From Centropus unirufus (Eukaryota; Chordata; Aves; Cuculiformes; Centropidae), in the NCBI GenBank assembly GCA_013397695.1, contig VYZI01000386.1, positions 495,335-559,334 on the forward strand: a DNA stretch of 64,000 bases. Direction: 5' to 3'. Shown piece after piece: positions 22,986 to 34,900 of the stretch. Numbering within the stretch: the first letter of the stretch is position 1; each line of letters begins with the position of its first letter. The notes under the pieces are model-generated. The model saw only the letters and a list, made by a program, of their open reading frames with translations. It was not told where the DNA came from and did not search any database. The position numbers and the translations under genes were made by a program.

Positions 22986-25900
22986 TACCATGGGTAAATA
23001 CTCCCACGTGGCAGGCAGTGAGTAACGCTCATTATTTCTCCGATAATTAAAAAATGTTCCAGTGACACCTTCGGCTCTGAGAATGTCAAACAGGGTGAGT
23101 ACACAAGTCCTCCTGCCGGCTGACACTCCCGCCATCAGAGGGGACAGGGACAATGTGGCACTGGTCTGGAGAACCTGAGTTTCCCAGGCTATGTGCTCGA
23201 CTTTAGTTGTGCAGCACGCGAGTCAAAACATCCATTGCGCATCCTTTTTCTCTGCTTCAGCCTCCAGCAGGAGTCACTGTGGCTGAGCAGAAGCTGCTCC
23301 GACTTACCCGAAGGACATCTGTCTCTGCTCTCCCTTGTGTTTGCCTCTGCCAGTTTCAGCCTCTGCACTGCAAGGCAGGCTCTGAACGCACCTGCAGTCT
23401 GCGAATGCCCTGCAGCTCCTTGGAAGCTTAGGGACAGTGTTGACCTTCCTATTCCCATGTGTTCCCACATGAGGACGGATGTCTAAATCCTCAGTGCAGC
23501 AGATAAAACAGCAGAACACCGCGGATTTACATTCCCCCCAGTAAATGATCATTACGGGGCATATCAAATTAATGTGCTGGTGTAAGGGAGGGGATGAGGC
23601 TGTGTGCCTGGTCTGGATGGGCAGAGCCCTGAGCAATGGGCTGAGACCACTCCGGGTCTGTGTCATCCTGCTGTGAGCTGACACAATCATCAAGAGGTAG
23701 ATATATATATGCTACCTGAAACATACTGACTATAACTCTTGTCTATCTGGGAACTCCCACCCCCTGTAATTTAAAATAAAATCAGATTTCAAAGTGTCTT
23801 CCACCGTGGAGTTTGTTTCTGAGTGAACAAAACTCGGTCGTTTTACCTTCTTTTTTCTCAGTGTCACTGATTACATCTTGTGTGGGACTGAAAGCTGTCA
23901 TCATCCAAATTTAGCACAACACTGGAGGAAAATGGGTAGCACATATATCATCTCTGCCCTTCAAAGTGACAGCTGCTCTTGGCAAGTATTTGTGAAGGAG
24001 GTCCCCTGGCATTTACAGGAAAGATCTGATCTTCCCAGCCTGCCAGTTGCAAAAGCCCCCAAAGTCACCCCAGGAAGGAATTAATGTAAAAAGGGGTGTA
24101 ATGTAAGAGAATAAGGAAAGTCTTTTTGCTTCTCTGTGCATAGAGGAGATGCTGTTCAGTGAAGCTGCATTTGCATGGGTCTTTGACAGCAGAGTCACCC
24201 ACTCATGCCTGGTCAACCTCCCGCATTGCTGCTGGTAACATTCACACTTGTCTCCACCTTATTCTGCACATTCAGGGGTGCAGCATCCATGTGAAGAAAA
24301 TTCAAGGAACGAAACACTCTCCAGTATGCTGTTTATACAGTAAATGTGCAGGCATACACACTAGTCAGCACTTTCCCTTTCACAAAATTGCCAGAGAAAA
24401 AAAAAGCAGTTCTTACACACAGATGCTAAAAGTAGAACTGTGTGTACTTGTTGAGAGCCCACCTACTGTGCAGGTATAATTTTTCTCCAAATTACATATT
24501 AACTGCTTGGGTACGTACAAATTAACACCAGGAGGGAGCCACAAGAAGTACCATGGAACAGAAGGGCATGGTCACCTCTGTGAAACTGATCCTGTTTTTC
24601 CCAGCACATTCTTGCAGCTTTTGATTTCTATTCTTCAGAGTCACAGAGTGAACAGTGGTTTGCAGACCAAAGTTATTTCTGAGACATATAATTTGTGTTG
24701 AGATAGCAACATGCTCAGTTAATTCACATATTTGCTTTATTTTTTCCTCTCATACTGTGGCCATCTACCTCTATCCTGGTGGCAGAGCAGAACTATAACC
24801 CTTGTAAGCAGCTTACTTTTGAATAGCCAGATGATGATGCAGATTTTCTACTCTGTGAACCTGAAAGGCAGAATGAGCCCAACAGTGGCACCAAACCACA
24901 TCTTTGTGTGTAACTTTCATCCTAAATTCTGCTCTGGAAAACATACTGTTCAAGGGCCCAGACAGATCCTGGTATCTCTGAACAGGTGCCATTCTTGCTG
25001 CTATCTTTCCCAGGAAGCAAATCAATGCATAAAGAAGAAATGCACTGCTGATAACGACAAACACAAAGCCTGAGCACCGTTGTAATGGATTTATGCTTAA
25101 ATTGCTGTAACACGTGATCCAGGCCGTTTGTAATAGGAAGTGCTGCAGCAGAAGGCATCCAAACCAACAGAAGGTGAGCCTCATAAAGAACTGGGAAAGC
25201 ACAGCAGTGACCCAATGTGAGCTGGCTTTGGAGCCAGATTTTGACAAGGCCCATTTAACCTTATTTTGGTAGCTAAAATGGGGTGTGTATGGCACCATAC
25301 CTTGGGCTGAGCAATGGTGTCTAGCCATAGACGTCCAGAAAAAAACCCAAAACAAACCCAAACCAGAATAGATAAAGGAACCATCCAGGTTAAAAATGCC
25401 AAAGACTGTGACTAAAAAACAGTAGAAATGTCTCTTCACTTAGCTGAATGTAACTGCAGCTAGAAAGCAGCTTCTTGCCTGATGAGTTTCTTTGCAGATT
25501 AAGTTATTTTTTATTCTTGCACTCCTCAGCTCACACACAACCAAAGCTTTGCAAGCACCTCCCTCTACTCTGACAGGCCTGACTGTGTGCTTCCTGCAGA
25601 GGATTATCCTCACTTCTCTGCCAAGGTGAGCACACAAAATGGGACCTAAGTCATGCTACACAGCTTAGCCCTATCCAGTTAATAAGTGTGCGCATGCATT
25701 TGTCACATGATTAGCTACAACTGAAATGAACAGAGGAATCATCCCCTTAGGGCTGGTGGAGGGACACAGGCCCATGCACCTTTCAAGTCACAGTATGGGA
25801 CAACCTGGATCCGCAGCAGGACCTGCCAGCACCATTCAGGATACAAGAAATTTAGCAGGAACTGGTCTATGTCAGCAACTGCTATTTCAGGGCTGCTTAG

Positions 25901-28900
25901 CACCCTTCCCAAACTGCTGCACTGTGCAAAACCATCCCACAAAACTGAGTCACTGTTAGCAGCAGAAATTAAAGAGGAACCATGCAAAAAGACTTTTAGG
26001 TTTCTAATACGATGTCAAATGTGAGTTTTACACTGTGCCAAGCTGGACCAGTTTCAAGCTTTTATTTCAAGTAATGAGCATTGCAAATTACAGACAAAGC
26101 TCGTTGTCTGGTGTTACATGAGCCTTCCTTCCACAAAGACAGTGTTGCTGTCCCTGATTTTACTCTTCTGGGCTTTCAGCAAAGGGCAGCTGGATGTTGC
26201 TACTGGATCTCCAGAGCTTTTTGCCTCTCTTCACTTGTTCCTCTGCTGTTTGCCTGCCTTGTCTGCTACCTGTCCCTCCAGCTGAAGCCAGCTCTTCCCA
26301 GCACTCCTCCTGAACCAATACCTTGGAAGAGGAGCTCCAGAGCCCACATAACAGCAAGAGGTGACCCTAAGGAACAGGATCCTGAAAGTAAAGGGCCATG
26401 TCACAGCACTGAACGTTGTGGCTCTGCAGCAGGGTGACCTCCAGGCAACACAGGGCCATGACTTTGCCTCTGGCCCTTGCCCTGTGTAAACGTGCAGTTC
26501 CACACTGCTGCACTGGAAAAAAACAGAGGAATGCGCCTGTCAGGTGCGATGCTGTGCTCCAGTGGTGCTCACTCACCCACCTGCTCAGCATGACAGAGAA
26601 TGAGCATGAAACAGGAGGGCAAAGAGACGAGGCAGTTGGGTTTTACGTGACTTGAAGAAAGCAATGTGGGGGGTCACATGCCGCACTGGGGGGAATTGGG
26701 GGGTGGAACCTGCCCTGGCCCCAGGCAACTCCTGCAATAATCCTGGAGGGACAGTACCGGCTCCCAGTGGGAGGGGGGCGGGGGTCCCGGTGCCGAGGAG
26801 GGAGGTCTGAATTGCACCTACTCAAAGAGGGGGTAGGTGTGTGTCCTGTCCCATGCCACTGAGAGGGAGCATACATCTGTCCTGGTGGCATTCCTGGAAG
26901 CAGTGCTTCTATCAAGGGAGTTGCATTAAGTCAACCCAGGAGTGTAGCTGCACAGTGCAGAGCGCAACTAGAACCAAGGGCAGGCATGGGGTCCATACCA
27001 GAGCTCAGAGTATGCAGCGTCAGCAGAGGGCACTTGTTAAAAGGGGTGCCTCACGCATGGACTCCTGTGCAGCATGGGGTGCTTGGCCCTGCTCCCACCC
27101 ACCACCATCCCCTGCCCTCTTCACCTGGCCCTTCCCCAGATCCTGACCACTTTCTCCCTCTAATCTTGTCTGCTTCTCACTCAAGCCTGGCTCATCCCAG
27201 GCACCACTTTGATGCCCCGGGAAGTTGTGCTGCATGTTTAAGTTCCTCCTGTGGGCAGCCAGGGGCTGTGGGCTTTGTCCCAGTGCAATCTGAGGCTGCT
27301 CACATGTGTAGGGCCTGATGCTGTCCTCAGAGATGCTCAAGGCTGCCATGACCACATTGGACAGCAGAGTAAAATTCCCTCTTTCCCTAGAGAAGCCCAC
27401 AACATGACACATGCTGAGCTTTGGGTAAGCTGACAGGATAACTGTTGCAGGAGCTGTGCTTTTTTGTGCCCTCCCTGGAAAGAAAAAGGCTTGTGAGGCT
27501 CGACACAGAGGTACTCAGAAGGGCTAGGGCAGGTCCTGGACCCTTATTGTCCCAGTTACCTTTAACTACACAACGCTATCAACTCCGAGGGGCCATATTT
27601 TGCTGTAGACCAAGGAACAGGGCATTTCTATGTGAGCAGAGCCCTGCGCTGCTGGTGATCACCACACACGGCTCTTCAGACAAGGAGGAGCTGCGCCATG
27701 GCAGCAGTCCGTGCTAACCCCGTGGCTAAAACACTGACCTGGAAAGTTAGATCACATTGAAACAAATCCTTCCATGAGCTTCAGGATTCAAGCCTCCCCA
27801 ATCTTCCTTATATTCATATCCTTTCCTGGATTCAACCATGCTCTTTCAAAACTTGCTTTTCTTCTAATACTAAAGGCTTTATACCCTCCCTCTTCTCTCT
27901 AATACTTTGATGCCTGGCTACAAAAGTCTCCCCACATTTCCAGTGAACTCTCGTTTTGTAACCCCCATGATGGCTTGTTTCAGCAAGTATTTTGGATGTT
28001 TATGATCTATTCCAACTGCCTAGTTTGATTAATATCAAATGGTGGACATAAAAAACCTAATATGGTGGATTGACAGATGTATCCATGTGGAGCAAAGCAG
28101 GGTAGTCACACAGCAGATTTTTGTAGGAAAAAAAAGGGTACAAAATTGCTTCAGCAAAAGAGAACATCACTACCACAATGAAATCAGGAAGCTAGAAGCT
28201 GGTTTGGGTATCAGTGATAGAACGACATATGTAAGGCCTTTTCAAGGGTTGGGCTGGAGTGGAGGTGGCAATGGTGAAAAGCTGAAGAGCTGACATGCAG
28301 CATTCACAGCCGGATCTTGCCCACAGACTTGCACGTATGCATTTTTCCTTTAGGGCTTATATTTCTATTTCCTCATTCATGGGTTCAATGAGACATCTTA
28401 CCTCTATACCAAAAATAGGTGTGCCATTGCGTAGTTATATACCTATGTTTACCCACACACAAATGATTGCGTGCTTCCTTGTGCGCAGAGGGCAAACAAT
28501 CCCTGGCTGCAACAGAGGCTTCTTTCATCACAAATCTCTCCTCTACTTCCAGAGCTATATTGAGTCCAAGCAAGAGAGTGGTCTCATGAAAAAAAAAGGG
28601 CAATATTTTTATACCACGCACACAAAACATAGCAGGCATTCATGGTAGGGTACTACAACGGATCTGTGGAAAAAACATGTTAGACACTTCCTTACCCTCT
28701 GAATATTTGTACCGAACACTGTGCTGAACACAAATTTCTTTTGCTACTGCTTGTGAAATTTAGGATGTGACATATGTAATGTTGTCACAGCAAATCAAAC
28801 TGACTCTATCTTGAGTCACAATTGAGGTTTGACTCTCAATGCTCTAAAGGGAACTTTCCCTACAAGTTCCCAGTTCAAAGCTGAAAGAAATTAAATAAGT

Positions 28901-30139
28901 TTTACTAGCAAAAACCCGAGTATTTGCTGACAGGAGTGAAACATGGAAACTCTGGACTGACCTACAAGTTCTGAAGAATGAGTCAACTCCTTGTCCTGCC
29001 AGAAAAAGGAAACTGCTTTGCCCCAGAGCAAGGTAGATTCATCCAGATTTATGATTGCTTGCATAAATAACTGACCATTTCAGGTTTTAAAGATGAGTGC
29101 AGACTCATCCTGGTGATGGCAACAGTCATACTTCCTGACCATTATCTTCCTGGTTTTGCTCTCAACATACCATCACAAAATGAAACCATGCCCTGCTAAT
29201 TTTCACCACAGCTGGTAGTAAAAATGCACGTATGCTTTCTCGTGTGTAGCAGTGAGCAGCTGTAGTTCATCGGATCAGATGACAAAACATCGATCTGGTG
29301 AAGTCCAGCTGGTCCAAACCTCAATACAAACTAAGAGAAACAGCCACAGGCAGCATCTGATTTCACAGAAGAGCGCCAGTCTTGAGTCAAAGAAATAGCG
29401 GTGTTGTTGGAGGCCACAGGGTAAGATATGGTACACTTCTTCAAAGACCGCAGACAGCATATTAATCTGGAAGAGTACCTGTGAGCAGTCATTGAAAGTA
29501 CATTGAAGGAGCATCCAAAGATGTTGGAAGAGAGCCCAGCTCCACAAACCAGCACTTTGGCGGCCCATCAAGCAGCGCTGGAGACCGTTGGAATCAGCAC
29601 ACCACGAGGGCTGAGGGAAATGGGAGTGGTGCCTCTGTGTATTAGGAAGTTGTTTTAACCAATGAGAAGAACACAGATGCACTTCTCCTTGCAGTAACTT
29701 TGCTTTCATGAGACAAAATAAATAGTAACATTAAAGAGCGGTATTAAGAACTACTGGCAGGAGTTATATATTGCACTTGAAAACCACTTGAGTGTCACCC
29801 GGTGTCCCTGAAGCACTTAAGGCTCCCTGGGCTAACCAGATACATGCAAGTCTGCCAGACCACCAGCAGGATTTTGCCTGGTCAGCTGTCAGTCCTGCTT
29901 ACCCTGTGAGTCACTGATGCCCACTGACCTCTCTCCAGTCAGCTGTGAGCAAGGTGTGTGCAGTACCCAGGGGAATAGCAAGAGAAGCACTGGCTACCTG
30001 ACGGGTGCTGCTCTCACCAAGCGACACCACCACCCTTCTCCCACCCCTGCTGCCGGCTGAGGCAGGGTAACAGGGCAGGAGGTTTCTTTCCAGGATCATG
30101 GACCCGTTCTCAGGGATGTTGGATGATGCCCAGACCTGC
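22986..30139. other. Intergenic, nothing recognised
   Basis: The most notable open frame is 208 codons on the minus strand (25439-24813), with hydrophobic segments but no recognised family. An (AT)n run lies at about 23698-23710. No RNA gene or named mobile element is seen. Confidence 0.4.
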
Positions 30140-30370
30140 TTGGCCAGGCACTTCTACTGGCTTAATGATGGACAGGAAGAAACTCCTTCCTCAGGAATGG
30201 GGCAGCTCCAGGACAGGGCACCAGAGAGGTGGAGATCCTCATGCTGGGCAGCTTCCAAGGCTCCGGGGGGCGAAAACAGAACTGACTTCACTTACTGCTG
30301 GCAGTAGCCTTGCTCTGAGCAGGAGTTTTTGCTGGAGACCTCCTGCAGAGGCCCTGCCACTGCTGGGCTC
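30140..30370 (+). mobile_element. Old CR1 LINE fragment
   Basis: Degraded CR1 3' sequence in plus orientation. It carries recognisable blocks: atggacaggaagaaactccttcc, caccagagaggtggagatcctcatg, and ccttgctctgagcagg followed by gctggagacctcctg. It lies just upstream of the CpG island of B4GALT1. Confidence 0.65.
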
Positions 30371-30479
30371 CTGTGATCTGTTCAACAAAGAGGTGGCCTT
30401 GGGTTTTTTTTTTGCTTTACAGAAAATTATTTTTTTGAAACAAGTTCTGCTGAGCTAACAGAAACCTACAGTTCATGCG

Positions 30480-31960
30480 TAGTCGTGCCAAACGAAGATC
30501 GTCTGCAACACTGCAAGGGGCGTGAACACAAATTCAGCCTGCGCTAACCCCGCAGGAGCTCGCAGCTGCCACAACGTCCTCTGCCAAAGCCGAGCGTTTT
30601 TGCACGGTGCTGCAGCGACCCGCATGAACCTGCGGCCAGGGTTATACACGGTGTCCCGGGTATCCTGCCGGAAAGCCAGCCAGAGGAGAGGGGTAAGTAC
30701 CCAGGGGCCAGCCCCGGCGCAAGGGGAGACTCTGCACAACAGCCGCTGGAGGAGGCGGGCAGGATGCCGGGGGCGGGATGCTGGGGCGGGATGACAAGGA
30801 GGGGAAGCACGGGAGGAGGAGGATGACGGGGAGGACGGAGGGAGGAGGNNNNNNNNNNNNNNNNNNNNNNNNNNNNNNNNNNNNNNNNNNNNNNNNNNNN
30901 NNNNNNNNNNNNNNNNNNNNNNNNNNNNNNNNNNNNNNNNNNNNNNNNNNNNNNNNNNNNNNNNNNNNNNNNNNNNNNNNNNNNNNNNNNNNNNNNNNNN
31001 NNNNNNNNNNNNNNNNNNNNNNNNNNNNNNNNNNNNNNNNNNNNNNNNNNNNNNNNNNNNNNNNNNNNNNNNNNNNNNNNNNNNNNNNNNNNNNNNNNNN
31101 NNNNNNNNNNNNNNNNNNNNNNNNNNNNNNNNNNNNNNNNNNNNNNNNNNNNNNNNNNNNNNNNNNNNNNNNNNNNNNNNNNNNNNNNNNNNNNNNNNNN
31201 NNNNNNNNNNNNNNNNNNNNNNNNNNNNNNNNNNNNNNNNNNNNNNNNNNNNNNNNNNNNNNNNNNNNNNNNNNNNNNNNNNNNNNNNNNNNNNNNNNNN
31301 NNNNNNNNNNNNNNNNNNNNNNNNNNNNNNNNNNNNNNNNNNNNNNNNNNNNNNNNNNNNNNNNNNNNNNNNNNNNNNNNNNNNNNNNNNNNNNNNNNNN
31401 NNNNNNNNNNNNNNNNNNNNNNNNNNNNNNNNNNNNNNNNNNNNNNNNNNNNNNNNNNNNNNNNNNNNNNNNNNNNNNNNNNNNNNNNNNNNNNNNNNNN
31501 NNNNNNNNNNNNNNNNNNNNNNNNNNNNNNNNNNNNNNNNNNNNNNNNNNNNNNNNNNNNNNNNNNNNNNNNNNNNNNNNNNNNNNNNNNNNNNNNNNNN
31601 NCCGCGGGCAGCGGGCGGCGCGGGTTCCGATGCGCTGCGGTCCGCCCCGCCGGTGCCGCCGTGCGCCGGCAGCGTCTGTCCCCGCGGGAGTGACAGCGGC
31701 GCGGCTGCCCGCGCCGGCCGGCGCAGGGGCATTGTGGGAGAATCCCCGGGGAGCCGCAGCGCCGGGGGACCGCGGCGTGGATGCTCTCCCAGGGAAGGCA
31801 GCGGCGAGCCCGGCCCCCGCCGCCCCCCCCGGCCGGCTAGGTTTCTCTCAGGTTGAGGTTGGGTAATTTCCTCTGAGAGCTCTACCCAAAACACTGCTCT
31901 TGCGCAATCTCGCAGGAAGGCTCAGACGGGCTGCCTGCGCCGGGCGGTCTCCCGCAGCCT
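30480..31960. promoter_or_regulatory. B4GALT1: CpG island, probable B4GALT1 promoter and exon 1 region
   Basis: Both flanks of the assembly gap are very GC- and CpG-rich (30530-30848 and 31602-31960), with GC-box-like gggcggg/ggggcgggatg runs near 30765-30790. B4GALT1 exon 1, with start codon, transmembrane anchor and stem, is not found elsewhere upstream of exon 2, so it most likely lies in the gap. CpG-island promoters are usual for this housekeeping gene. Confidence 0.65.
30849..31601. other. Assembly gap (753 N)
   Basis: A run of N interrupts the CpG island. The real length is unknown. Frames that appear to read through it are artefacts. Confidence 0.99.
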
Positions 31961-34900
31961 TTTGTGTGCGCGGACCGGCTCTATGAGCAGCGCGGATTTA
32001 AAAGGCGCTGTGAGGCAGGGTCATGAATACAGTTGTAATGCATCCCAACGGCGCTTCCCACGTTTTTGGCCCTGTGATGCAGTATCCTGATACGTGGCAG
32101 CCTGGTGTGTGTTTTATCTTTACTAGAGCAGTGCTCCCCGCAGGCCTTTCCCTGGGATGCTGGGAGGCAGCAGGCTGTTTTGGGCTGGCAGTCTGCTCGT
32201 GGTCTAATTTTCACTTGGGTCGCCTATACCTGCTTGATCCACGGGTTTGTCTTAAGGTGGGGGCGAAGTGACTTTCAGCTTTTTTCCTCCCTTTCCAAGG
32301 CTGTCACCACCTTGCTGTTTTGTAGCTGCTGCTGCTCCTTGAATGGACCCCCCTGTGGTGTAGGTAGAGTTCGTGTCCATGACCTGCTGATGTGCTAGTT
32401 GGCAGTAACCTGGCCACAAGCTATTTCGGGTCTATTATGCTATTAGCTTGGGCATCTTTATTATCAGAGACCATGAGGGAAGAGACTTTTGAGAAGCTAC
32501 CTGTGGTTTTCAATTTACGAAACCATCACAGAAATTCAGAGTTTCTCTCATTGCTGGCTGGTCAGCTGTTTATGGATCAATGCATGTAAGTCACAAATGA
32601 CCGGTTTGTTATTTTAGGAAGGTGGTTTTGAGGTCACTAAAGGGAACTGTGCTATGTTTTGGTTTTTTTGGGGTTTTTTTTTGTTATTGTTTTTATTGAT
32701 ATCTTTCACTTTTTTCCCTTTGAAAAGTTTTTTTCAACTTTTTAAGTTGAAAGCGGCTGTGCAAGACTCTCCTCATGGAGTGGATGTGGGAGCTTTTTAT
32801 GCATATGGCTTTGCTTTAAATGATCTTCACTTATCCTGTTCCGCTCAGGAGTGAGTCATGTGCTTTTGAAATGCCTGGCGTTTAGATAAATGCTCTTAGT
32901 GTCCCCAAGATTCAAAGTATTATCAGAATTTGTTGGCCCTGAAGGGTCATTTAAAATATTTTATACTATCTTTGTAACATCTTCAGTGCAATTTGCAGAA
33001 TCCATCAAAGGCCAAAATGCAGGTATTGAAAGTGGATCCAGATGTTTAGAGGGCCACAGGGCCACGTAGAAAGTGGCTTTTCACAATGTAGTTGGCAAAT
33101 AGTTTCTGGCCATTACCTGCAGTATTTGTAGGGTGGTGCAGTCAGGTGCAGGCTGGCACTGACGTGGATTCAAAGTTTGCAGCTAGCATGTAGATGAGAA
33201 ACCTGATGATTATTTAATTTTTTTCCCTCTCTGTCCAGGTTTTGGTTGCAAAGAGCATTTGTAAAACAATCCAGCCTTGCTCAGCTCTGACCACCATCTA
33301 AGGCCTGCCCTGATCAGCATCTCATGTATCTCTAAGGCCAGTTTGCCGGGTGGAGAGGTGTATGCTCCACAGGCATTTCCGACACTTAATTCACCCACCC
33401 AGAATTAAAAAAAACCTCTTCTTTTTGTGCACAAAGAGCCTTATCAGTATGAACATAACAAGCAGGAACCAGCAGGCACCTTCCTGCGATTCCCACCTTC
33501 CCAAAGCTGTGGAGAAGTGCTCTAATGCGAACAGGTAGTTCCAACTGCCCTGTTCCCTCTGCATTAATTTAGATGTATTGAAATATATGTCACCTTTTTT
33601 TTTGTTATTTGTTTTATTTTCTGTCCCCAGCCTGCCTCTTGTTGGGAAGCATGTGATGAATCATGCAGGATATGTGTGACTGAGCAGCTCCGGCTTTTTG
33701 AACAAGTAGCCAGGTGCTCATTTCAGAGGCCCCCGAGTTTTCTTTCTAGCAATGTTTAGAGAGAGTAGTTTACAATCCTACAAGCCCTGCTGTCTGGCTC
33801 TGTGGCAAATGCATTAGCTGAATGAGGTTTAATCTCTATGAGAAGCTGCCAAATTTAAAATGCTTTTATGGTTGAGTTGCCTTTATTTATAATTTAAAAG
33901 CATAAATCAAGGCTGAGGAAACAATACCATAATTCAGCTTTGAATTAAAAGTCCTTAAGAGTACAAAATTCTCTAATACAAGGTGATATAAGCGTTTTGA
34001 TTTTTTTTTTTTTCCCCAGTTTAGAGCAGTCTGCCAAAGAGTGCCTTACATGGGGTATTGAGAAGCAGGCCTGCTTGCTGCCGTGAAATTTCAACCTCTG
34101 AGAAGACCAAAAGCAAGTAAATCAAGATAGATCCTGCAGGTGTCCATGCCCCGTACGGTTACATTCTTTGAGAGCTGTAAAAAAATAGTTTGTTTTTTTT
34201 TAAATGAAAAGTTTTAAGAAGTTGCCTTATAGAAGTAGTTTATATGTTGCCCTAAGTGCTTTTAAGCCAGTAAAATCTTTTTCTTCTACTTTTTCCATGA
34301 CATCTTGGCATTTTGGTGATGGGCTAGTTATGTGCCTGCTGTGTCTAGGATGGAGTGGAGAAGTGGGCAGGTTCTTTGGTACGAAGATGCCTCTCCAGAA
34401 CAGCTCCTTTTAAAGCGGAGCTTAACTTTTGGTGCCAGAAGTCTAAAAAGCAGAATCTCATGGACAGGCTTTTTTTTGGGGGGGGGGATATCATATTTAA
34501 ATCGTGCCTGATGGAAAACACGTGTTGTTTATGGAGTTTATTTTAGAATACAGCTGTCTCCTTCACCATTTTTGACCTTAGTTTAGATGCCAGGTGCTCC
34601 TGGTGAGGGATGGCAGACTGAAGAGATGTGTTTTTACCCTCTTATGGCAAAGATGGCTCAGCTGCACTAAATAGGTTGCCGTCAGGTGTCTGCCTCAGTA
34701 GCTTCTCACCCCCAAGGTTTAAATTTTAAAACCAACAACCCCAAACCCTAATAATTAAGGGATCTCAACAAAACCAAAAATCCCTAGGTTAATATACAAA
34801 CCAGTGAACTGTCCAAAGCACAAACCACTAAAGAGGCATAATTTTTCAGTAATGTTTAAAAAGGAATACAGCTTCCAAATGAGTATTTGCTGGGAAATCT

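Noticed and set aside
31602..31866. B4GALT1 exon 1 in the sequence right of the gap
   Set aside because: The open frame there (ending GFSQVEVG) lacks the membrane anchor and stem cysteine motif and does not end in a phase-1 donor.
30473..31894. Very long open frames on both strands across 30473-31894
   Set aside because: They exist only because the 753-bp N run contains no stop codons. The real flanking parts are short GC-rich sequence.
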